Part shown: positions 6,352 through 11,278 of the stretch, one piece after another
How positions within the stretch are numbered: the first letter of the stretch is position 1
How the letters are laid out: each line of letters opens with the position of its first letter
Assembly (NCBI GenBank): GCA_937974135.1
Contig: CALJIH010000036.1
Location: forward strand, 1 to 11,278
From: an uncultured Cocleimonas sp.
GTDB lineage: Bacteria; Pseudomonadota; Gammaproteobacteria; Thiotrichales; Thiotrichaceae
DNA length: 11,278 bases
Direction: 5' to 3'
Made by a program: the position numbers and the translations under genes
Notes under the pieces: generated by a model
Database searches by the model: none
What the model was told of the DNA's origin: nothing
What the model saw: the letters and a program-made list of their open reading frames with translations, nothing else

Positions 6352-6372
6352 AAAAGACACCCCCCTACTTTT
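6352..6372 (-). repeat. G6 repeat, copy 2
   Basis: Second exact copy of the 21-bp core, starting four bases after the stop codon of the dehydrogenase operon and in the same orientation as copy 1. Flanks differ from copies 1 and 3, so only the core is shared. It lacks a GC-rich stem and is unlikely to be an ordinary terminator alone. Confidence 0.85.
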
Positions 6373-6422
6373 TACCACTTTTAGCTTGATGATTACTATA
6401 TTTATCAGGTTTCTTATAGACA

Positions 6423-6443
6423 ATGAAGATTAAAAACCTTCAT
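6423..6443. other. Short inverted repeat upstream of the transporter operon
   Basis: ATGAAG (6423-6428) and CTTCAT (6438-6443) form 6-bp arms around nine bases, centred about 40 bases upstream of the proposed -35 box. It could be a regulator site or a chance hairpin in AT-rich DNA. Confidence 0.25.
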
Positions 6444-6474
6444 AATCCGATGCCCAATTAAGTCCTTGAGTAAC

Positions 6475-6503
6475 TTGCATTTAATAAGAATCTCTACTAA
6501 ATA
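6475..6503 (+). promoter_or_regulatory. Candidate sigma70 promoter of the ABC importer operon
   Basis: TTGCAT (6475-6480) and TAAATA (6498-6503) are 17 bases apart, giving a plausible start near 6510 and a very short leader to the ATG at 6525. A separate promoter would let the importer be controlled apart from the dehydrogenase operon upstream. Confidence 0.4.
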
Positions 6504-6524
6504 TAGGACTAACTTAAAAAAGTA

Positions 6525-7292
6525 ATGTACATGCCTAATACCCCTATTCTCGATATTACAAACATCCATAAACGCTTTGGTGATTTAGAGGTGTTACATG
6601 GCATTTCTTTGACTGCCGAAAAAGGCGATGTGATCTCATTGATTGGTTCTTCAGGCTCTGGAAAATCAACCTTTCTTCGCTGTATAAACCTGCTAGAAAT
6701 GCCTGAACAAGGTGGTATTGCTCTTGATGGTGAAGAGATACGCTTCAAAGAAGCTAAATCAGGCCGAATCGCCAGTGATGAAGATCAAGTTAAAAATTTA
6801 AGATCTCGCATCAGCATGGTATTTCAACAATTTAACTTATGGTCACATCTAACAATTTTACAAAATGTGACCCAAGCACCAGTACGAGTTCAAGGTTTGT
6901 CTCAAACAGAAGCCAATGAAATTGGTATGGCATTTCTTGAAAAAGTAGGTATTGCACAAAAAGCGGACTCATTTCCTGCTTCGTTATCAGGTGGTCAACA
7001 ACAACGTGTTGCTATCGCTCGGGCATTAGCAATGCGCCCTGAAGCTATTTTATTTGATGAGCCAACTTCAGCATTAGATCCTGAGCTAGTTGGCGAAGTA
7101 TTAGGCGTTATGCGTAAGCTTGCAGATGAAGGAACCACCATGATTGTGGTTACCCATGAAATGGATTTTGCCCGCGATGTATCGAATAAAGCGTTGTTCT
7201 TACATCAAGGAAAAATTGAAGAATCAGGCGTTCCGTTGGAGATGTTTAATTCACCCAAAACCGAACGCTTACAACAGTTTTTATCTAACTAA
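6525..7292 (+). CDS. Polar amino acid ABC importer, ATP-binding protein
   Basis: This 255-residue cytosolic ATPase belongs to the HisP/GlnQ/ArtP/OccP family. All nucleotide-binding motifs are present: Walker A GSSGSGKST (41-49), Q-loop VFQQFNLW (99-106), signature LSGGQQQRVA (154-163), Walker B ILFDEP with catalytic E179 (175-180), D-loop SALD (182-185) and H-loop H211 (VTHEM). It would power import through the two permeases encoded downstream. EIRFKEAKSGRIASDEDQV at about 71-89 is the longer loop seen in HisP-type basic amino-acid importers. The start may be ATG 6525 or ATG 6531 two codons later; neither has a strong ribosome site. The order ATPase, binding protein, permease, permease matches E. 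coli artPIQM. Substrate class is supported; exact substrate is not. Confidence 0.92.
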   Translation: MYMPNTPILDITNIHKRFGDLEVLHGISLTAEKGDVISLIGSSGSGKSTFLRCINLLEMPEQGGIALDGEEIRFKEAKSGRIASDEDQVKNLRSRISMVFQQFNLWSHLTILQNVTQAPVRVQGLSQTEANEIGMAFLEKVGIAQKADSFPASLSGGQQQRVAIARALAMRPEAILFDEPTSALDPELVGEVLGVMRKLADEGTTMIVVTHEMDFARDVSNKALFLHQGKIEESGVPLEMFNSPKTERLQQFLSN

Positions 7293-7313
7293 CGTTTAAA
7301 AAATTAACGTTTA
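7290..7313 (+). repeat. Direct repeat TAACGTTTA in the ATPase/binding-protein gap
   Basis: TAACGTTTA occurs at 7290-7298 (overlapping the ATPase stop codon) and at 7305-7313, one and a half helical turns apart. A third CGTTTA lies at 7341-7346. It could be a protein-binding array in front of the binding-protein gene, or chance in AT-rich sequence. Confidence 0.25.
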
Positions 7314-7370
7314 TTTAAATATCGTAACGAATTGCCTCATCGTTTACGCCATATTAATTTTTGAGGCCCT

Positions 7371-7376
7371 GGAGAG
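7371..7376 (+). promoter_or_regulatory. Strong ribosome binding site of the binding-protein gene
   Basis: GGAGAG ends four bases before the ATG at 7381, with the GGAG core spaced six bases from it. It is the best site in the importer operon, in line with the excess of binding protein over permeases normal for such systems. Confidence 0.75.
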
Positions 7377-7380
7377 AAGA

Positions 7381-8202
7381 ATGAAAAAATTTATATTACC
7401 AGTAGCGCTAGCACTATCAGTTTTAGCTACACCAGCATTTGCTGCCGACAAAGTTCGTATTGCAACAGAGGGCGCATACGCACCTTGGAACTTTTTAGAT
7501 GATGATGGAAAACTAGCAGGTTTTGAAATCGACCTAGGTAACGCACTCTGTGCTGAAGCAAAACTAGATTGTGAATTCAAAGCAAACGAGTGGGATTCAA
7601 TCATTCCTAACCTAATCGCGGGTAACTACGACATTATCATGGCGGGTATGTCTGTCACAGCTGAACGTAAGCAGAAAATTGCATTCAGTGATGAGTATTT
7701 CCCAGTAACTAAGTCAATGATGGCAGCTGAAAGTGGCAAGACATTTGATTTAGACAACCTCAAAGGTGCAAAGATCGGTGTACAAGGTGCGACAGTTCAA
7801 GCCGACTGGTTAAATGCAAATCTAGCAGACGGCAATACAATCAAATCATTTGAAAAACCAGACCAATCTGTTGCTGACCTTATGGCAGGAAACATCGACT
7901 TATTGCTAGCGGGCGACGGCTACCTAGACGAAATCGTAGCATCATCAAAAGGTAAGTTAGAATTTGTTGGCCCTGGCTATGATATCGGTGGTGGTGTTGC
8001 TATTGGTATGCGTCAAGCGGATAAAGAATTAGCGGGTAAATTTAATGCAGCAATTGCAACATTAAAAGCGAACGGTACTGTTGATTCATTAATCAAAAAA
8101 TACTTCAAAAAAGGCCCTTACTACACCTCTATAACTTTAGATGGTTTAAAAGCTGAAATCGAAGCACTTACTGCTCGTGTTAAAAAACTAGAGAGCAAAT
8201 AA
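7381..8202 (+). CDS. Periplasmic amino acid-binding protein (ArgT/HisJ/OccT class) with a C-terminal coiled coil
   Basis: This 273-residue protein is the periplasmic receptor of the importer. A Sec signal peptide is clear: MKK, hydrophobic core, and TPAFA with cleavage expected after A21. The mature start VRIATEGAYAPWNF, then GKLAGFEIDLGNALC, is the SBP family 3 signature and is close to arginine/octopine binders. C57 and C64 match the disulfide of LAO/HisJ proteins. R96 (SVTAERKQKIAFS) is the expected carboxylate-binding Arg, and D179 (AGNIDLLLAGD) the likely amino-group ligand. The family normally ends soon after YF (residue 242). Here about 30 more residues follow, with L253, L256, I260, L263, V267 and L270 in perfect 3-4 heptad spacing. 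This suggests a short coiled coil and possibly oligomerisation. The strong ribosome site and following stem-loop suggest high expression. Confidence 0.92.
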   Translation: MKKFILPVALALSVLATPAFAADKVRIATEGAYAPWNFLDDDGKLAGFEIDLGNALCAEAKLDCEFKANEWDSIIPNLIAGNYDIIMAGMSVTAERKQKIAFSDEYFPVTKSMMAAESGKTFDLDNLKGAKIGVQGATVQADWLNANLADGNTIKSFEKPDQSVADLMAGNIDLLLAGDGYLDEIVASSKGKLEFVGPGYDIGGGVAIGMRQADKELAGKFNAAIATLKANGTVDSLIKKYFKKGPYYTSITLDGLKAEIEALTARVKKLESK

Positions 8203-8219
8203 GCTCAACGTTCTTGATC

Positions 8220-8252
8220 ATCCTCTGTTGATTTCACTAATCAGCAGAGGAT
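8220..8252 (+). other. 14-bp stem-loop between binding-protein and permease genes
   Basis: ATCCTCTGTTGATT (8220-8233) pairs with AATCAGCAGAGGAT (8239-8252) around the loop TCACT: 14 bp with one G-U wobble. It lies 17 bases after the binding-protein stop and 44 before the first permease. No T-tract follows, so it is better read as an mRNA stabiliser or partial attenuator. Structures at this point in other importer operons keep binding-protein levels above permease levels. Confidence 0.75.
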
Positions 8253-8296
8253 ATCTTCAAAATACTCATCAATAATCAAAACACTCATACCTGCTA

Positions 8297-9139
8297 ATGC
8301 TTGATATTCTGCCAGAATGGTTTCTTTCGTGGTTCAGCGAAGATGGTCAAGAGATGATTGCGTATCTCACCAATGGCAAACATCTTACTTGGTATGCCAG
8401 TGTTCGTTACACCTTAATTGCTGCTGTTCTAAGTGCGCTTTTTGCAATTGGCTTTGGTTTAATTGGCGCAGCATTAAAACAATCTGGATTCTTTCTTTTT
8501 CGTTGGATAGGCAATTTCTATACTTCTATCGTACGTGGTATTCCAGACATTCTCTTTATTCTTTTCTTTCCCTTGGCTATCGAGCAAGGGGTGGAATATT
8601 TTATTGCCAAATCAAAATGTACCGCTGAACAACTTTCCGCAATAGGCACTTGGCCACCCTGCCAAGAAGCGCAATGGTTTCTAACAACAAATGATTATCT
8701 ATTCATGGCCTGTTTGTCTTTAGGCTTAGTTTACGGAGCATTTGCAGCAAATGTTATTTATGGTGCATTACATGCGGTTCCAAAAGGACAATTAGAAGCG
8801 GCTTCGGCTTATGGCTTTAGTCAAAAACAAGTCTTTTGGAAATTCAAAATCCGTCAAATGTGGGTTTATGCCTTACCCGGTTTATCTAATATTTGGATGC
8901 TACTAATCAAAGCTACTTCATTCTTGTCATTGCTCCAAGTAACCGACATCGTTTACTGGGCAGGATTATTGGGCGCGGCGAATTATTTTCCTCGCGCTGG
9001 AATGGTCCATCCTAACTGGAACTTCCAATATTATTTTGTGCTTTTCGTGTTTTACATCATCTTAACGATGTTATCAGAACGGTTCTTTAATATGCTGCAA
9101 AACAAAGCTTCACGTGGCATGTCGGTGGTTGAGCAATGA
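8297..9139 (+). CDS. Polar amino acid ABC importer, permease 1 (HisQ/ArtQ type) with a periplasmic insert
   Basis: One of two inner-membrane subunits forming the translocation path. Hydrophobic segments lie at about residues 36-59, 80-97, 134-155, 190-218 and 243-262, giving the five-helix HisQ/HisM plan. The cytosolic ATPase-docking EAA loop is clear: YGALHAVPKGQLEAASAYGF (residues 155-174). The protein has 280 residues, whereas HisQ-type permeases usually have about 220-240. The extra length includes an N-terminal region of about 30 residues and an insert at about 98-131 between helices 2 and 3, predicted periplasmic, with C108 and C122. Overlap of its stop with the next start (ATGA at 9136-9139) implies coupled translation. 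No Shine-Dalgarno is evident before its ATG. Confidence 0.9.
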   Translation: MLDILPEWFLSWFSEDGQEMIAYLTNGKHLTWYASVRYTLIAAVLSALFAIGFGLIGAALKQSGFFLFRWIGNFYTSIVRGIPDILFILFFPLAIEQGVEYFIAKSKCTAEQLSAIGTWPPCQEAQWFLTTNDYLFMACLSLGLVYGAFAANVIYGALHAVPKGQLEAASAYGFSQKQVFWKFKIRQMWVYALPGLSNIWMLLIKATSFLSLLQVTDIVYWAGLLGAANYFPRAGMVHPNWNFQYYFVLFVFYIILTMLSERFFNMLQNKASRGMSVVEQ

Positions 9140-9849
9140 TTGATACCATCATGAACAATTTTTTAGTTCAGGAAATAATCCTTCTTGCTAAACCTGCTTT
9201 GTTTAACGCCTATTTTGCACTTGCATCAATTCCAATCGGCTTCCCATTCGCAGTCATGTTAGCTCTTGGAAAATTTAGTAAAAATAAATGGTTATCACTA
9301 CCCGCACGCGGATTTATTTATGCGTTTCGTGGCTCACCTTTATTTATCCAGTTCTTCATGTTTTATGCACTGATGCTGTCGTTAAATAAAGTATTATGGA
9401 AACCATGGGGCGTAGATGAATGGATTTTGCACCCATTGTTTATCGGGCCATTAGTACTTATTTTAAATACGGGCGCGTACGCTGCTGAAATTTTTTATGG
9501 TGCTTTACGCACGATTCCCAAAGGTGAAGTAGAAGCTGCAAGAGCAATGGGGATGAGTAAACGCCAAGTCTTTAAAACCGTCACTTGGCCCAATATGTTA
9601 CGCCTCTCATGGCCTGCTTACACAAACGAGATGGTATTTTTATTTCATTCAACATCGTTAGTGTACTTTACCCTGCCGGTTATTAATGAACAAAAAGATC
9701 TGATGAATAAAGCGGGTGAATTATTCGAGAAAGATTACAATATTTATTTACATTTCGGTGTAGCTGGTTTGTATTTCTTAATCGCTTCATTGATTATTTT
9801 TTACTTGTCAGGTTTATTCCAAAAGCGCTTGAATAGGCATTTAGCATAG
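9136..9849 (+). CDS. Polar amino acid ABC importer, permease 2 (HisM/ArtM type)
   Basis: The second transmembrane subunit, 237 residues, a normal length. Hydrophobic segments appear at about 20-45, 60-83, 100-122, 160-181 and 207-226. The EAA loop YGALRTIPKGEVEAARAMGM (121-140) is a near-consensus docking site for the ATPase. FRGSPLFIQFF at 64-74 is the conserved family motif after the first helix. Its ATG overlaps the stop of permease 1 as ATGA, so the two chains are probably made in equal amounts and form a heterodimer. It is the last gene of the operon: a hairpin and a G6 repeat copy follow, then a gap to gpmI. Confidence 0.92.
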   Translation: MIDTIMNNFLVQEIILLAKPALFNAYFALASIPIGFPFAVMLALGKFSKNKWLSLPARGFIYAFRGSPLFIQFFMFYALMLSLNKVLWKPWGVDEWILHPLFIGPLVLILNTGAYAAEIFYGALRTIPKGEVEAARAMGMSKRQVFKTVTWPNMLRLSWPAYTNEMVFLFHSTSLVYFTLPVINEQKDLMNKAGELFEKDYNIYLHFGVAGLYFLIASLIIFYLSGLFQKRLNRHLA

Positions 9850-9852
9850 CGT

Positions 9853-9869
9853 AGCCAATAGCTTTGGCT
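9853..9869 (+). other. Stem-loop after the importer operon
   Basis: AGCCAA (9853-9858) and TTGGCT (9864-9869) form a 6-bp stem around TAGCT, four bases after the permease stop. CCCGAAGGG (9872-9880) follows. No T-run comes directly after; the nearest, T7 at 9919-9925, belongs to the repeat. Weak or compound termination is possible. Confidence 0.4.
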
Positions 9870-9901
9870 GTCCCGAAGGGTAAGATTTTATAAAAACAGC
9901 A

Positions 9902-9922
9902 AAAAGTAGGGGGGTGTCTTTT
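9902..9922 (+). repeat. G6 repeat, copy 3
   Basis: Third exact 21-bp core, A4-GTA-G6-TGT-C-T4 on the + strand, inverted relative to copies 1 and 2. Like copy 1 it has AAAAACA three bases before the core and a T7 run after GTGTC, so copies 1 and 3 share a longer unit of at least 34 bases with a few mismatches. Together with copies 1 and 2 it brackets the dehydrogenase/importer block. Confidence 0.85.
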
Positions 9923-9987
9923 TTTATAGCTTTTTAGGTATCAAATCACGATTTTGCCTAATCTAAAATCATCTTCTACCCACACTT

Positions 9988-10009
9988 ATTAATGAATTTA
10001 TTCATTAAT
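9988..10009. promoter_or_regulatory. 22-bp palindrome upstream of gpmI, probable regulator site
   Basis: ATTAATGAAT (9988-9997) and ATTCATTAAT (10000-10009) are perfect 10-bp arms with two bases between, the pattern of a homodimeric regulator's operator. It lies about 45 bases before the likely TTG start of gpmI. The half-sites resemble ArgR boxes (TGAAT/ATTCA), but the spacer is two bases, not four, so ArgR is doubtful. The regulator is not identifiable from sequence alone. Confidence 0.45.
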
Positions 10010-10054
10010 CCCGTTATCATTCATTGCCTTTATACACTTATTCGGAAATCTACT

Positions 10055-11278
10055 TTGAGCACACAATCAGCCCCACGACGCAAAGCCATGCTTATCATTA
10101 TGGATGGCGTTGGCGTTAATCCCAGTAAAACTAATAATGCTTTTCATGAGGCAAATACACCTAATCTAGACAAATATTTTGGTGACAATCCACACACGAC
10201 ATTACAAGCATCTGGGAGCGCTGTAGGTTTACCAGACGGGCAAATGGGCAATTCTGAGGTGGGTCATTTAACCATCGGATGTGGCTCAATTATCAAACAA
10301 ACTTTAGTACGTATCGACGATGCCATTGAAGACGGTAGTTTTGAAAAGAATGAGGTCTTATTGAAGGCGATAAATGCAGCAAAAGCAAATAACAGACCGG
10401 TACATCTGGTCGGTTTAATCTCAGATGGTGGCGTTCACAGTCATGTTGATCATCTTTGTGCATTAATTGAAAACTGCCATAAAAATGGGGTGTCTCCAGC
10501 GATTCATGCGATTACAGATGGCCGAGACACCTCACCTAAATCGGCAAAAAAATACCTGCAACAAGTCGTTGATTGCATAGATAAATTCAGCGGACAGTTC
10601 GCCACGGTCACAGGTCGTTATTATTCAATGGATAGAGATACCCGTTGGGATCGCACCCAAATTGGGTTCGAGATGATGGTGAATCATAAAGGCGAGAAAG
10701 CTGAAAATATCCTACAAGCGATTGATGCCGCTTACGCGAACGGCGAAACAGACGAATTTGTTCTACCAAGAATTATGCCGAATGCACCAAAAGTTGAAGC
10801 AGATGATTCAGTGATCTTTTTCAATTTTAGAAACGATCGACCGCGCCAATTAACTGCCGCTTTGCATTTGCAAGATTTCAATGAGTTTGATCGGGGTGAG
10901 TTTACACCTATTACTGTTACTACAATGACAGAATACGAGAAGCGCTTAGATACGCCAATTGCTTTCTTACCTGAGAGCCCTGAAACTAATCTCGCTGAAA
11001 CTTTGAGTTTGGCTGGTTGTAAGCAATTACATTGCTCAGAAACTGAAAAATACGCACACGTGACTTTCTTTTTAAATGGTGGTCGAGAAGAACCTTATAA
11101 AAATGAAGATCGCAAACTTGTCGCATCTCCCGATGTTGCCACTTACGATGAATGCCCAGAGATGAGCGCAAAAGAAGTCGCAGATGAAATTATAAAAGCG
11201 GCAAATGCTCAAGAGCATGATTTTATAGTAGTGAATTTTGCCAATGGCGATATGGTTGGTCATACCGCGATTCCTGGT
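10055..11278 (+). CDS. gpmI: 2,3-bisphosphoglycerate-independent phosphoglycerate mutase GpmI, 5' part
   Basis: GpmI interconverts 3- and 2-phosphoglycerate in glycolysis and gluconeogenesis, in the cytosol, with two Mn2+ ions and a phosphoserine intermediate. The 408 codons visible are open to the right edge; full proteins have about 510-550. Key motifs: metal-binding D17 (IIMDG), the nucleophile S67 (GNSEVGH), SDGGVHSH (123-130), TDGRDT (154-159), GRYYSMDRDTRWDR, EKYAHVTFFLNGG and, near the edge, NFANGDMVGHT. TTG at 10055 is chosen as start because it gives the usual short N-terminus and has GGAA at 10044-10047. ATG 10088 would begin at MLIIMDG and ATG 9992 would add 21 residues and sit inside the palindrome. 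DGVGVNPSKTNNAF and TIGCGSIIKQ differ from E. coli GpmI, suggesting a divergent subfamily. Confidence 0.93.
   Translation, partial: MSTQSAPRRKAMLIIMDGVGVNPSKTNNAFHEANTPNLDKYFGDNPHTTLQASGSAVGLPDGQMGNSEVGHLTIGCGSIIKQTLVRIDDAIEDGSFEKNEVLLKAINAAKANNRPVHLVGLISDGGVHSHVDHLCALIENCHKNGVSPAIHAITDGRDTSPKSAKKYLQQVVDCIDKFSGQFATVTGRYYSMDRDTRWDRTQIGFEMMVNHKGEKAENILQAIDAAYANGETDEFVLPRIMPNAPKVEADDSVIFFNFRNDRPRQLTAALHLQDFNEFDRGEFTPITVTTMTEYEKRLDTPIAFLPESPETNLAETLSLAGCKQLHCSETEKYAHVTFFLNGGREEPYKNEDRKLVASPDVATYDECPEMSAKEVADEIIKAANAQEHDFIVVNFANGDMVGHTAIPG

Noticed and set aside
3349..9925. G6 repeats as ordinary intrinsic terminators
   Set aside because: The only symmetric pairing is A-tract with T-tract around a G6 loop; there is no GC-rich stem. 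The core also occurs in both orientations after genes that all read rightward.
9988..10009. ArgR box controlling the arginine-like importer or gpmI
   Set aside because: The half-sites TGAAT and ATTCA match, but ARG boxes have four bases between them and this has two. It also lies after the importer operon, not before it.
10986..11263. Two antisense open frames near the right edge
   Set aside because: They lie wholly inside well-conserved gpmI coding sequence and have no recognisable features.
1..11278. tRNA, rRNA, CRISPR array, insertion sequence or transposase gene
   Set aside because: No cloverleaf, rRNA-like stretch, regular spacer-repeat array or transposase motif was found on either strand; the three G6 copies are kilobases apart.

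Overview
This window looks like chromosomal DNA of an AT-rich gammaproteobacterium outside the Enterobacterales, possibly marine. The clues are a his-operon tail (hisA-hisF-hisE) running into tatABC, a free-standing hisE, a typical gammaproteobacterial TatC core and a GpmI-type phosphoglycerate mutase. I cannot place it to genus. Every gene found reads on the + strand.

Layout. Positions 1-1327 hold the end of hisA, complete hisF and complete hisE, with no hisI between them. Positions 1381-3344 hold tatA, tatB and tatC. TatC is unusual: its normal core of about 245 residues is followed by an acidic linker of about 110 residues and a 77-residue Lys/Ala/Thr tail like that of histone H1 or AlgP. 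Positions 3345-3554 are a non-coding gap with a G6/C6 repeat and a good sigma70-type promoter. Positions 3555-6348 encode a three-subunit flavin/iron-sulfur amine or amino-acid dehydrogenase (DAO-type flavoprotein, small [2Fe-2S] protein, large FAD/[2Fe-2S] protein) of the HCN-synthase / opine-oxidase / D-hydroxyproline-dehydrogenase class. After a second repeat and promoter, 6525-9849 encode a complete polar-amino-acid ABC importer in the order ATPase, binding protein, permease, permease (the artPIQM order). A third repeat copy follows, then the 5' part of gpmI, which runs off the right edge.

How the genes may work together. The his and tat genes are housekeeping. The two central operons look like an accessory nutrient module: the importer brings in a basic or opine-like amino compound and the membrane-associated dehydrogenase oxidises it. 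Identical 21-bp repeats lie at its left edge, between its two operons and at its right edge, so it may have been inserted between tatC and gpmI. Substrate and mobility are inference, not seen in the sequence.

Points most worth checking: the TatC tail, the importer/dehydrogenase pairing, the three-copy G6 repeat, a 14-bp stem-loop between binding-protein and permease genes, a 7-bp stem-loop between tatA and tatB, and a C-terminal coiled coil on the binding protein.
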